Shown piece after piece: positions 1-7,501 of a stretch of 28,686 nt of DNA. Position 1 is the stretch's first letter, and each line of letters opens with the position of its first letter. A program made the position numbers and the translations under genes. The notes under the pieces were generated by a model that was given only the letters and a program-made list of their open reading frames with translations, did no database searches and was not told where the DNA came from. The DNA lies in IMG/VR virus record IMGVR_UViG_3300006903_000024, positions 1 to 28,686 of that record. One strand, given 5' to 3'. The stretch is from a virus.

Positions 1-2
1 TC

Positions 3-1307
3 GACCGGCCCGGGGAAGAGACGATGCTCACCTCGTTCCGGAAGCTCCACGTGGTCGACCGCCTCGAGCGGGCCATCGACTACTTCGAGATGATTCCGTT
101 CTTCAAGGCCTACATCAAGCGGATCGTCCGGTCGCCGAGCTACACCATCGAGCTCCGGAATGCCCACATGATCTACGGGATCTCGGTCGGTGATGATCCC
201 GAGGCCAAGATGGCGCAGGGCAAGCACGTCTCGACCATGATCATCGAGGAGGCCCAGCAGTACCCCGAGCGCGCGTGGCTGAAGCTCCAGGGGGCCAAGG
301 ACCCGCGCGGGTGCCGGCTGCTCATGGCTGGCGTGCCCGACGGGTCCATGAACAGCCCGTTCCGCAAGGCCGATGGGCAGTTCTCGTCCTTCGAGGGCCG
401 CCGGTTCCGCCTGAGCCGCCGGTATGACCCCTACTTCGACCAGAAGACCAAGAACGAGTTCGCCGAGACCCTCGGCGGTGAGGAGCAGGACACCTTCCTC
501 CAGGAAGTCGACGCCGAGTGGGCGAACCCGTCCTGGTCCGCGTGGGACCTCGACTCGATCTACGCCTGCATGGAAGAGAACCTCCCGCTCCGCCTGAGCC
601 GGGTGGCCGGGAAGCTCTACCGCCAGCAGAACCTCACCCCGCTTGACGTGGTGACGGATCTCCCCCGCCAGCCGCACCCGGGTGCGCCCATCTACATCGC
701 GATGGACGTCGGCTACTCGCAGCCGTCGGAGATCGGCATCTGGGAGTCCTGGTACGACCGCTGGCACCTCATCGGGCGGCTCGAGCTGGTGGACCGCATG
801 GAGCACAACGACCAGGCGGCCATCCTGCGCGCGCTCGGGGAGTGGTACGGCGCGCTCAAGATCGGGATCGACACCACGGAAGGCGAAGGGCGCGCGATCG
901 CGCACGAGTGCGAGGAGAACGGCTGGGCCGAGAAGATCGTCCGCGTGGGCTTCACCGAGACGCTCAAGTCGGGCTACACACCGAGCGGGGAAGAGGTCTG
1001 GGAGCATGCCCGATCGATTGCGACCCGGGTGCTCCGGGCCTTCTTCGGCCATCGGCTCGTCGCCCTCCCGCGCGATGAGGACATCGCGACAGAGTTCAAT
1101 CAGGAGAAAGAGAAACGCACTGCGGAGGGGACGACGAAGGTCGTCACGCCCCCGACGGTGCACATCACGGACATGATGCGCGTGTTTGCGGTCATGGTGT
1201 TCTTGGAGACGCCCCCAGTTCCGCCGGATCTCGATAGCGGCGCGTTCGAGGACTGCGTGTGGGGAGACCGTCCAGGCCCGTGGGCACCTACGCAGATCCA
1301 ACTATAG
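3..1307 (+). CDS. terL: Terminase large subunit (5'-truncated by window edge)
   Basis: This is the ATPase and nuclease motor that packages phage DNA into the procapsid through the portal. The frame is open from base 3, and the Walker A region that should precede it is absent, so the gene starts left of the window; the ATG at 24 is probably internal. A Walker B-like stretch MIIEEAQQ lies at 237-260, followed by a coupling-motif-like LLMAGVPDG near 319-345. The C-terminal half looks like an RNase H-fold nuclease: acidic residues in AMDVGYS (Asp codon 705-707), GIDTTEGEG (Asp codon 870-872) and ITDMM (Asp codon 1170-1172) are candidate metal ligands. About 434 residues are visible, consistent with a 480-550 residue family member. 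The portal follows 15 bases later, the usual order. The small terminase subunit is not in the window. Assignment rests on motifs and synteny, not a database search. Confidence 0.88.
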   Translation, partial: DRPGEETMLTSFRKLHVVDRLERAIDYFEMIPFFKAYIKRIVRSPSYTIELRNAHMIYGISVGDDPEAKMAQGKHVSTMIIEEAQQYPERAWLKLQGAKDPRGCRLLMAGVPDGSMNSPFRKADGQFSSFEGRRFRLSRRYDPYFDQKTKNEFAETLGGEEQDTFLQEVDAEWANPSWSAWDLDSIYACMEENLPLRLSRVAGKLYRQQNLTPLDVVTDLPRQPHPGAPIYIAMDVGYSQPSEIGIWESWYDRWHLIGRLELVDRMEHNDQAAILRALGEWYGALKIGIDTTEGEGRAIAHECEENGWAEKIVRVGFTETLKSGYTPSGEEVWEHARSIATRVLRAFFGHRLVALPRDEDIATEFNQEKEKRTAEGTTKVVTPPTVHITDMMRVFAVMVFLETPPVPPDLDSGAFEDCVWGDRPGPWAPTQIQL

Positions 1308-1322
1308 GAGAGGGGATCAGCG

Positions 1323-3065
1323 ATGCCACGGAAACAAGACGCGATGGGAACCCTGTACGCCGACTTCCAGGGCCAGCGGTCCGGAGCGCTGGCGGCGATG
1401 GCCGATGAGACGCGCCTGAAGTTGCAGGCGACCTCGCGCGTCGACATGGCAGGGGCACCACTCAACACGCTCTTCGTGCCCCAGACCTACCAGCAGCGCG
1501 TCCAGCGCGTCTGGTCCGCCTACGGGACCGATCCGCTCTTCCACCGGCTCGTCAACCGCTTCTGTGAGTTCGCGGCCAACGGCTCGCAGTGGGAGGTGCC
1601 CGCCCAGTCCAACGAGACCTCGTGGATCAAGCGGCTGAAGAAGTGGAGCGGCGCGGACACGCGGTCGGATCGAGAAGAGGACGTCTGGAACGTCTGGTCG
1701 GAGATCATCAACCGCGGGATCCCGGGCGTGATCCCGGGCCTCAACGAGTTCGTCCGCTGGGGCGTCAAGCACATGCTGCTGTCGTCGATGTTCGTCCCAC
1801 ACTGGCAGATCGGGGAGGTGAAGGTCGGCAAGCAGACGTACCTGATGCCCACGAAGATGACCTGCTACCCGGCCTCGAGCATCACGCTGCGCCGGCAGCA
1901 GGGGCTCTTCGTCCAGGAAGACATGTTCCTCTTCCGGGCGGTCACGGACCAGTTCACCCCGATGCAGGAAGGGCAATTCAGCGAGGCCCCGTCGTTCACG
2001 GCCCTCGTGAGCAACCCGGCGAACATGATCCAGCTCCCGCCCATCAACCCGCGCGCTGTCACCGGGGAGACCGAGTCGTTCGCGCTCAAGTACAACTGGT
2101 CGCCGGGCGACCTAGTCAGCGTGCGCCGGGGGGCCACCGAGATGATGGGGCACGGGATCTACCCGTTCCCGTCGTTCTCGTCGCTCCTCCCGCAGTTTGC
2201 CATCCGCCAGAAGCTCTTCGCGGCGGATGCGGCGATCCTCGACGGGATCATCAACTTCATCATGATGTACAAGATCGGCGACAAGGACCACCCGCCGAAG
2301 CCGCCCACCCGGACGGCAGGCGGCGTGATCACCACGGACGGCACCATCGAGATGGTGCGCAAGCTGATCCAGGAGGGGCGCACCGGCCCCGCCATGGAGC
2401 TGTTCGTGCCGTACTACGTCGATCTCGTCATCAAGATGCCGGAGACCGGGTCGCTCGTCTCGGACACGAAGTACGGCCCCAGCGCGACCGAGATCCTGCA
2501 AGCCTTCGGCATCTTCTTCTCCCGGACCGCTGCGGGCGCGCGCATCAAGCTGGACGACATCAACACGGCCGGATTCGAGCAGTTCATCGAGGCCATCCGG
2601 CTGCAAATCAAAGCCTTCTTGCAAATGATGGCCGCCCACATCGTCGAGATCAACGGCGGGAAGCTGAAGGTCCCGGCGCAGTGGTCCCCGAACCCGCTCA
2701 ACACCAAGAGCGACGCCTTCATCCAGGAACTCCAGAAGATGAAGGACAAGGGCATGATCTCGGCCAAGACCCTCTTCCGGCACCTCGGGATCGACGACGA
2801 CGTCGAGATCCGGCGGATCGTCCAGGAGTTGGCGGTCGACGCCGACGATGTGTTCAACGAGAACGTGCCGCTCACCTACGTCCAGCAGGCGATCCAGCCG
2901 GACGAGGGCGGCCAGGATCCTAGCGCGCCGGCTCCGGGGGGCGCGCCTCCGCCGAAGGGCGGGACGCCGAAGCCCGCCACCGGCCCGACCGGGCGGACGC
3001 GGAAGACCACCGCGATTCCGCCGACCAAGCAACGCGGACGCCCGAAAGGTTCTGGGAAGGGGTAG
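1323..3065 (+). CDS. Portal protein
   Basis: The portal forms the dodecameric ring at the head vertex through which DNA enters and leaves and onto which the neck is built. The 580-residue length, the position directly after terL, and the C-terminal region support the call: residues near 400-500 (FEQFIEAIRLQIKAFL, then KMKDKGMISAKTLFRHLGID) match the helical crown region typical of portals, where a KGxIS-type turn precedes HLGI. The start follows a purine-rich GGAGAGGGGA site. The last ~60 residues are Pro/Gly/Lys-rich and probably disordered, ending in an RGRPKG motif (3033-3050) that resembles an AT-hook core. The next gene begins 3 bases after the stop. Family membership is inferred mainly from order and overall architecture. 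Confidence 0.82.
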   Translation: MPRKQDAMGTLYADFQGQRSGALAAMADETRLKLQATSRVDMAGAPLNTLFVPQTYQQRVQRVWSAYGTDPLFHRLVNRFCEFAANGSQWEVPAQSNETSWIKRLKKWSGADTRSDREEDVWNVWSEIINRGIPGVIPGLNEFVRWGVKHMLLSSMFVPHWQIGEVKVGKQTYLMPTKMTCYPASSITLRRQQGLFVQEDMFLFRAVTDQFTPMQEGQFSEAPSFTALVSNPANMIQLPPINPRAVTGETESFALKYNWSPGDLVSVRRGATEMMGHGIYPFPSFSSLLPQFAIRQKLFAADAAILDGIINFIMMYKIGDKDHPPKPPTRTAGGVITTDGTIEMVRKLIQEGRTGPAMELFVPYYVDLVIKMPETGSLVSDTKYGPSATEILQAFGIFFSRTAAGARIKLDDINTAGFEQFIEAIRLQIKAFLQMMAAHIVEINGGKLKVPAQWSPNPLNTKSDAFIQELQKMKDKGMISAKTLFRHLGIDDDVEIRRIVQELAVDADDVFNENVPLTYVQQAIQPDEGGQDPSAPAPGGAPPPKGGTPKPATGPTGRTRKTTAIPPTKQRGRPKGSGKG

Positions 3066-3067
3066 CG

Positions 3068-3856
3068 ATGGGCCGAGACGATGTGCTGTGCATGATGCGG
3101 GTGCGCAACGAGGCCCGGTGGATCCGCCGGAGCCTCGAGCGCACGTGGCAGGTGTGCAAGACCGCCGTCGTGTTCGATGACCACTCGACCGACCAGACAT
3201 TCAGTGAGGCCGTCGCGACGATGGGCGCGTCCATCAAGTACGACCAGCACCCCAGTGGGGTCACGGTGCTGACGGACGACCGGGAGCTGCACTGGCTGGC
3301 GTCACCCTTCCAGGACCAGACCGATGAGGTGCGCGACAAGAACCATCTCTGGGAGTACGTGGGCGGGCTGAAGTTCCGTCACGTCCTCTGCCTGGACGGC
3401 GACGAGATGCTCTCCCTTGAGGCCATCCGGCAGTTCGAGAACGCGTGTGGTCGGCTCGAGCAGGGCGGGGCGAGCGTGATCGTCATGCCGTTCATGTACC
3501 TCTGGGACACCGAGCGCTATCGGCGAATCGATGGGGTCTACAACGACATCCGCCACGCCCGGCTCTTCACGATCGACCGCGCCCCGGACTTCCGCTCCGC
3601 GCGCTTCTTTGCCCGTGGCCGTGCGGGCTTCCACTGCGGGAGCATCCCGGAGCACCTCAACATCAACCACTTCGACTTCAACATGCCCGTGATCCACTTC
3701 GGCTATCTCGACGCCGAGCTCCGGGAGCGCAAGCTCGCCTTCTACACGAACCTGGATCCGAACAACGAGGCTGAGGGGTACTACCGGCACATCGTCGGCG
3801 AGGCGAACCATCTGGCGCCCGGCCCCGTCCGGCTGGCCGAGTACATTGACGCGTGA
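3068..3856 (+). CDS. Glycosyltransferase family 2 protein (first of cassette)
   Basis: A predicted GT-A fold enzyme that transfers a sugar from an activated nucleotide donor. The N-terminus reads MMRVRNEARWIRRSLE, the usual GT2 opening strand and helix, followed by a nucleotide-binding FDDHSTDQT segment near residues 37-45 and a metal-binding LDGDEML motif (DxD type) near residue 115-122. At 262 residues it is the length of a single catalytic domain. There is no signal peptide and no membrane segment, so it should act in the cytoplasm. A GGAAGGGG ribosome site precedes the ATG. It opens a run of five overlapping sugar-modification genes placed between portal and protease. Donor and acceptor cannot be read from the sequence. 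Confidence 0.85.
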   Translation: MGRDDVLCMMRVRNEARWIRRSLERTWQVCKTAVVFDDHSTDQTFSEAVATMGASIKYDQHPSGVTVLTDDRELHWLASPFQDQTDEVRDKNHLWEYVGGLKFRHVLCLDGDEMLSLEAIRQFENACGRLEQGGASVIVMPFMYLWDTERYRRIDGVYNDIRHARLFTIDRAPDFRSARFFARGRAGFHCGSIPEHLNINHFDFNMPVIHFGYLDAELRERKLAFYTNLDPNNEAEGYYRHIVGEANHLAPGPVRLAEYIDA

Positions 3857-4587
3857 TCTCCGTCCTGATCCCGTCCCGCACTGATGCGTACCTGGCGCGC
3901 GCACTTGAATCGCTCTTCTGGCACGGCGGCTTCCAGGGCACGGGCCGGCGGATTATCGTCGGCGATAACGGCTTGGCGGAACGTGACCCGCATCCCGCGA
4001 TCGTCTACGTCGACGTTCCCCGGCCCTTCAACTTCGCCCGCGCCATCAATCTCTGTGCGGCCGCTGCCGATCCGACCCACGACCTCCTCATCCTCAACGA
4101 CGATGCACACCCTCTCGACTTCTACTTCCCGGTGGCGATCGAATGCGCTCTCAAATGGGGACGCGAAGAAGGTTACGGACTCCTCAGCCCCCGGATCGAG
4201 GGCGGGGTTGGTAACGACGACCAACGGATGAAGACGCCGATCGGGACGATCAAGCAGACCTTCCGGTCGATCTGCTTCATGGCGGCCGCCATCCCACGGC
4301 ACGTGTGGAATGAGATCGGGCCGCTCGATGAGCGCTTCGACGGCTACGGGTGTGACGATCTCGATTACTCCCGGCGCGTGGTCGAAGCGGGCTACAAGCT
4401 CGGCGTGGCGGGCTGGACGGCGGTGGAGCACGGCTTCCACGATCGGATACAGAGCGGGACGTTCCTGAAGGTGTATGGGCAGCAGACGTACGCGGAAATG
4501 GGGCAACGCGCGCTCAAGATCTTCTTCGACAAGTGGGGCGAAGGCCCCCAACTGGGAGAGTACGAATGCGAACGCACGGGGGAGTGA
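3853..4587 (+). CDS. Glycosyltransferase family 2 protein (second of cassette)
   Basis: A second predicted GT2 enzyme of 244 residues. It begins at a GTG that overlaps the previous stop (GTGA), so translation is probably coupled. Recognisable parts are the opening strand MISVLIPSRTDAYLARALES, a PFNFARAIN segment near residue 56-64, the metal-site LILNDDAHP near residue 77-85, and an acceptor-side block GPLDERFDGYGCDDLDYSRR near residue 156-175, which resembles the G-x-x-DE-x-F-x-G-x-x-DxD pattern of many GT2/GT7-like enzymes. No membrane helix is seen. The sequence is clearly different from the preceding GT2, so this is not a recent tandem duplication. Substrate unknown. Confidence 0.85.
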   Translation: MISVLIPSRTDAYLARALESLFWHGGFQGTGRRIIVGDNGLAERDPHPAIVYVDVPRPFNFARAINLCAAAADPTHDLLILNDDAHPLDFYFPVAIECALKWGREEGYGLLSPRIEGGVGNDDQRMKTPIGTIKQTFRSICFMAAAIPRHVWNEIGPLDERFDGYGCDDLDYSRRVVEAGYKLGVAGWTAVEHGFHDRIQSGTFLKVYGQQTYAEMGQRALKIFFDKWGEGPQLGEYECERTGE

Positions 4588-5165
4588 AGCGGGATCCACG
4601 GGAGTGGACCGAGGCCTGGCAGTTCACGGAGGCCTGGCCGCCGCTCGGCGAAGCGATCCAGCACGCGGCGGGCAGCGACGTCCAGGACGACGTCCCGCTG
4701 CTCTGGGCGCTGGTCTGCGAGGTCGAGCCGAAGCGGATGGTGGAGCTGGGGACCCGGCAGGGCACGAGCACGCGGACGCTACGGCTGGCCGCCGAGCTCG
4801 TGGGGGCTGAGTTCCTGACGATCGATCCGGATCCCGGGTGCCTCGCCTTCATCAAGCCGATCCTGCACCAGCGGTACTGCCGGTTCCTTCAGATGACCGG
4901 GCAGCAGGCCTTCCCGGGGCCGGAGCCGGACTTCCTCTTCATCGACACGGACCCGCACACCTACGAGCAGACCGTGGAGTGGCTGGACACCTACGTCCAG
5001 GTGGCGCTCACGCCGGGCGGGGTGGCCGTCTTCCACGACACCGTGCCCGCGCGGCCGGAGATCCAGGTGGGGCAGGCCGTCCGGGACTGGGTGGCCAAGC
5101 ACGAGGGATACATCTGGCGGGAGATCCCGACGACCTACGGGCTCGGGGTGCTCTGGAAGCCATGA
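4566..5165 (+). CDS. SAM-dependent methyltransferase (class I, Methyltransf_24-like)
   Basis: Predicted class I methyltransferase of 199 residues. Motif I is visible as MVELGTRQGTSTRT, motif II as FLTIDPDPG, and motif IV as PDFLFIDTDPHTYEQ; the later TPGGVAVFHDT strand is typical of the Methyltransf_24 and macrocin/cephalosporin-type sugar or natural-product methyltransferases. The ATG at 4566 is preferred over an upstream in-frame GTG at 4533 because GGGAGAG sits 5 bases before it. The gene overlaps the previous one by 22 bases and runs into the next by ATGA. Its place between GT genes suggests O-methylation of a sugar, which would cap or decorate the glycan; that role is inference. Confidence 0.82.
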   Translation: MRTHGGVKRDPREWTEAWQFTEAWPPLGEAIQHAAGSDVQDDVPLLWALVCEVEPKRMVELGTRQGTSTRTLRLAAELVGAEFLTIDPDPGCLAFIKPILHQRYCRFLQMTGQQAFPGPEPDFLFIDTDPHTYEQTVEWLDTYVQVALTPGGVAVFHDTVPARPEIQVGQAVRDWVAKHEGYIWREIPTTYGLGVLWKP

Positions 5166-5866
5166 GGCGGCTCGCCTTCGTCATCCCGACGATGAACTGC
5201 CTGCACTTCACGCGGCAGGCGATCACCTCGATCGCGGTCCGGCCTGGCGACTGCATCTACGTGATCGACAACGGGTCGACCGACGGAACGCTCGACTGGC
5301 TCGAGGAACAGCGGCGGAAGGGGCGGCCGATCGTGGTCACCGCCTTCGGGCAGAACCTCGGCGTCGCGGCAGCCTGGAACCGCGGGCTCGAGACGGCCTT
5401 CGAGGACGGGCACCTCAAGGCCCTCGTGATGAACAACGACGTGATCCTGGCGGCCGATACCGTTGACGCGCTCGAGCGCGGGTACAACAAGCACCTCGGG
5501 GTGGTCTCCGCCCACAGCGTGGCGGCGATCAACGCGCTGTATCTGGTCGAGCGGACTCCGACCTATCAGCTCCCGGTCGACTACTCGTGCTTCCTGCTCT
5601 CCCGCGCGGTCTATGCCAAGGTGGGGCCGTTCGACGAGGGGTATTGGCCGGCCTACTTCGAGGACCAGGACTGGGACTGCCGGGCGGAGCAGCTCGGCGT
5701 GCCGCGCGGGACGCTGGGCGACGCCGTCACCTGTCACTTCCACAGCCAGACGCTCCACAGCGGCCAACTTCCGGAGCACGCGCACTACTTCGCGAAGAAT
5801 CAGGCGAGGTTCATGGAAAAGTGGAAGGACTACATCCTGGGAGGCCGCCGTGCGCCTGGCCTATAG
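5162..5866 (+). CDS. Glycosyltransferase family 2 protein (third of cassette, rhamnosyltransferase-like)
   Basis: A predicted GT2 of 234 residues. The start ATG overlaps the methyltransferase stop (ATGA); a longer reading frame extends upstream but lies inside the methyltransferase gene. The N-terminus LAFVIPTMNCLHFTRQAI is the Rossmann-like first strand, YVIDNGSTDGTLDWL is the nucleotide-binding turn, QNLGVAAAWNRG is the classic N-x-G-x-x-x-x-x-N-x-G element, and VMNNDVIL carries the NND variant of the metal motif. GPFDEGYWPAYFEDQDWDCR is the acceptor/catalytic-base region. This motif set is typical of the rhamnosyltransferase branch of GT2, but sugar specificity cannot be decided from motifs. 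Confidence 0.87.
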   Translation: MRRLAFVIPTMNCLHFTRQAITSIAVRPGDCIYVIDNGSTDGTLDWLEEQRRKGRPIVVTAFGQNLGVAAAWNRGLETAFEDGHLKALVMNNDVILAADTVDALERGYNKHLGVVSAHSVAAINALYLVERTPTYQLPVDYSCFLLSRAVYAKVGPFDEGYWPAYFEDQDWDCRAEQLGVPRGTLGDAVTCHFHSQTLHSGQLPEHAHYFAKNQARFMEKWKDYILGGRRAPGL

Positions 5867-6938
5867 CGGCTTCTTCTTCGACTCGAGCGGCTACGGGGAG
5901 ATGACCCGGCGCTACCTCTTCGCGTTACTTCAGACCGACGGGCTCGACGTCACGCCGGGGGCGATCCTGGCCGACGGCGGCTGGCAGATCCCTCCGACGG
6001 CGGACCTTCAGATCTTTGGCGGGCTCCGGCGCGTCGGGCCGCCGGACGTCCACGCGCTCTGTGTCACGGGTGCGGACCTCGCGGGCATTCAGATTCAGGA
6101 GATCCCGCCGTGGATCCCGCGCGTCGGGCTCATGTGCTGGGAGACCGATCGCCTCCACCCGACCACGCTCGCCGGGTGCCAGTCGGTCAAGCGGGTGATC
6201 GTGCCGTCGCAGCACAACGCGGCGGTGTTCGAGCGCGCGGGCCTCAAGGCCGAGGTCGTGCCGATCCCGGTGGAGGTGCCGCGCTTCATCGACGAGCTGC
6301 CCTTGCAGGGCATCGACGACGTCGGCGAGGAGACCTACATCTTCTACAGCCTGCTCACCTGGCAGGACCGGAAGAATCCGTTCGGGCTGATCGCGGCGTT
6401 CTGCCAGGCGTTCACCGATCGCGACGACGTCATGCTCGTGCTCAAGGTGAGTGGCCCCGATGCCGACAAGGCGGTGGCGCAGGCCGCCGGGTCCGCGAAC
6501 GCCGTTGTGCAGGCGATGGGGCTGTCGGATGCCCCCACGATCCGCGTGATCGGCGGGCGGATGAGCCCCGCGCATCTCTGGGCGCTCCATCAGCGCGGGC
6601 AGTGCTACGTCTCGCTGGCGAAGGGGGAAGCCTACGGGATTCCGATGCTCGACGCGGCGGCGGTCGGCAATCATGTCATCTCGACAGGGTACGGCGGGCA
6701 ACTCGATTTCCTGCCGCCAGCGAACTCGAGCTTCGTCCGCTACCGCATGACGCCAGTGATGCAGCGCTACTCCCACTTCAACGGCCGGATGCTCTGGGCG
6801 GAGCCGGATGTGCTGCACGCCGCCGAGCTCATGCACGCCGCGTTCATGCGCGGCCGGCAGCCGAAGATCATCCCCGACCTCACCCATCTTTTGCCTTATA
6901 ACATCGGCACTAAGCTCGCGGAGGCCCTCGCCGTATGA
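5850..6938 (+). CDS. Glycosyltransferase family 4 protein
   Basis: A predicted GT-B fold, retaining-type enzyme of 362 residues. The GTG at 5850 has GGGAGG 5 bases upstream and overlaps the previous gene by 17 bases; the open frame continues upstream but only as overlap. The N-terminal lobe begins MRLAYSGFFFDSSGYGEMTR, with the glycine turn expected near the acceptor site. VPSQHNAAVFERAG leads into the second lobe, where LLTWQDRKNPFGLIAAF, LVLKVSG and GEAYGIPMLDAAAVG lie. The last is the donor-binding E-x7-E signature but with Asp at the second position, a conservative change. It is the last enzyme of the cassette and runs into the helix-turn-helix gene by ATGA. Confidence 0.85.
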   Translation: MRLAYSGFFFDSSGYGEMTRRYLFALLQTDGLDVTPGAILADGGWQIPPTADLQIFGGLRRVGPPDVHALCVTGADLAGIQIQEIPPWIPRVGLMCWETDRLHPTTLAGCQSVKRVIVPSQHNAAVFERAGLKAEVVPIPVEVPRFIDELPLQGIDDVGEETYIFYSLLTWQDRKNPFGLIAAFCQAFTDRDDVMLVLKVSGPDADKAVAQAAGSANAVVQAMGLSDAPTIRVIGGRMSPAHLWALHQRGQCYVSLAKGEAYGIPMLDAAAVGNHVISTGYGGQLDFLPPANSSFVRYRMTPVMQRYSHFNGRMLWAEPDVLHAAELMHAAFMRGRQPKIIPDLTHLLPYNIGTKLAEALAV

Positions 6939-7135
6939 CGAGTGGTACGAGACTCCCAGCGCCGCACTTCTATCGCGTCGATGAGGTCGCCCGGATCCTC
7001 CGGATCTCGCTCGCGACGGCCTACCGTCGGATCGAGGACGGCAGCATTCCCTCACGGATCATCGGCGGCGTGATCCGGGTGCCGATCGTGGAATTTCGCC
7101 GCGCGTTCCAACTGGACAGTCAAGAGCCCCAGTAA
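6935..7135 (+). CDS. Small helix-turn-helix protein (excisionase/HTH_17-like)
   Basis: A 66-residue protein that is almost entirely one winged-helix domain of the MerR/excisionase type: YRVDEVARILRISLATAYRR is the helix-turn-helix and GSIPSRIIGGVIRVPIVEF is the wing. Such proteins bind DNA as repressors, activators or recombination directionality factors. Its ATG overlaps the GT4 stop (ATGA), so it is co-translated with the sugar cassette. It stops just 6 bases before a tandem 9-base repeat and a promoter, which makes those repeats plausible binding sites for it (inference). No integrase is in the window, so a role in excision is not supported here. Confidence 0.82.
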   Translation: MTSGTRLPAPHFYRVDEVARILRISLATAYRRIEDGSIPSRIIGGVIRVPIVEFRRAFQLDSQEPQ

Positions 7136-7141
7136 AATTCT

Positions 7142-7159
7142 TTCTCACAATTCTCACGA
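7142..7159 (+). repeat. Tandem 9-base direct repeat upstream of promoter (operator-like)
   Basis: TTCTCACAA is followed directly by TTCTCACGA (8 of 9 identical), in an AT-rich pocket that stands out from the surrounding high-GC DNA. It ends 3 bases before a predicted -35 box and starts 6 bases after the stop of a helix-turn-helix gene. Position and spacing fit an activator or repressor site. That the neighbouring protein binds here is inference. Confidence 0.5.
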
Positions 7160-7162
7160 AAA

Positions 7163-7192
7163 TTGACTTGCGCTTCAACGGATTGCTACGGT
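7163..7192 (+). promoter_or_regulatory. Sigma70-type promoter with extended -10
   Basis: A -35 box TTGACT (7163-7168) is separated by 18 bases from TACGGT (7187-7192), which keeps the three most important -10 positions (TAnnnT). A TG at 7184-7185 adds an extended -10 element. Transcription would start near 7198-7201. It is the only convincing promoter I found in the window, and it lies in its longest non-structural gap. Confidence 0.6.
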
Positions 7193-7200
7193 CGCCGTCA

Positions 7201-7410
7201 ATGGCACTCACCGGATACGCGCCGTCGCCACACACCGGCGTGCGACCTCCTGAAGAAGTGACCGCCGTGACGAGCACCGTGTTTCATTCTTCCGATCTCC
7301 CGATGCTGATCGAGTTCAACGGGCGGAAGTACTTCCTGAGCGAGACCAAGAAGGGCGGTTTGCTCTTGAACGGAGCCGTCACCATCGGAGGGCAGACACT
7401 CCGACGATAG
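7201..7410 (+). CDS. Small hypothetical protein in the regulatory island
   Basis: A short reading frame of 69 residues from the ATG at 7201. Alternative in-frame starts are GTG at 7267 (47 residues) and ATG at 7303 (35 residues), and none has a clear Shine-Dalgarno site. If transcription begins near 7199, the 7201 ATG would be almost leaderless. The C-terminal part, reading LIEFNGRKYFLSETKKGG and onward, has the G/C-rich third positions of the neighbouring genes and looks like real coding sequence; the N-terminal part is less convincing. No family recognised. It is alone between a promoter and a terminator, so the transcript might instead act as RNA. Confidence 0.45.
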   Translation: MALTGYAPSPHTGVRPPEEVTAVTSTVFHSSDLPMLIEFNGRKYFLSETKKGGLLLNGAVTIGGQTLRR

Positions 7411-7432
7411 CCAGCCGCGCCTAATCCATCGG

Positions 7433-7450
7433 CGTCCGCCCGAGCGGACG
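7433..7450 (+). other. Perfect 7-bp hairpin with CCGA loop
   Basis: CGTCCGC and GCGGACG form a perfect 7-base-pair stem around a 4-base CCGA loop, between the end of the small ORF and the terminator. It has no T-tract, so it is more likely to be part of an RNA 3' structure or a protein-binding site than a terminator. Confidence 0.55.
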
Positions 7451-7460
7451 AGCTCAGCCC

Positions 7461-7501
7461 AAAGCCAGCGAGCCGAGAACACCCGGCCCGCTGGCTTTTT
7501 T
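7461..7501 (+). terminator. Rho-independent terminator
   Basis: AAAGCCAGCG (7461-7470) pairs perfectly with CGCTGGCTTT (7489-7498). After one mismatch a further 4-bp stem (7472-7475 with 7484-7487) closes an 8-base loop. A run of six T follows at 7496-7501. It would end transcripts from the sugar cassette and from the promoter at 7163, just before the protease-scaffold ribosome site (GGAGG at 7507-7511), so the capsid genes need read-through, antitermination or their own promoter. Confidence 0.85.

Noticed and set aside
24-26. ATG at 24 as the true terminase start, with a GGGGAAGAG ribosome-like site
   Set aside because: The frame is open upstream and the ATPase Walker A region would be missing, so the gene must begin before the window.
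1589-2923. 444-codon + strand frame inside the portal gene
   Set aside because: It is a high-GC shadow with His/Arg/Pro-rich composition; the portal frame has recognisable structure.
3068-6938. Sugar cassette as a recent foreign insert or mobile element
   Set aside because: No flanking repeats, transposase or change in base composition is seen, and the genes are tightly overlapped with each other and closely abut the portal.
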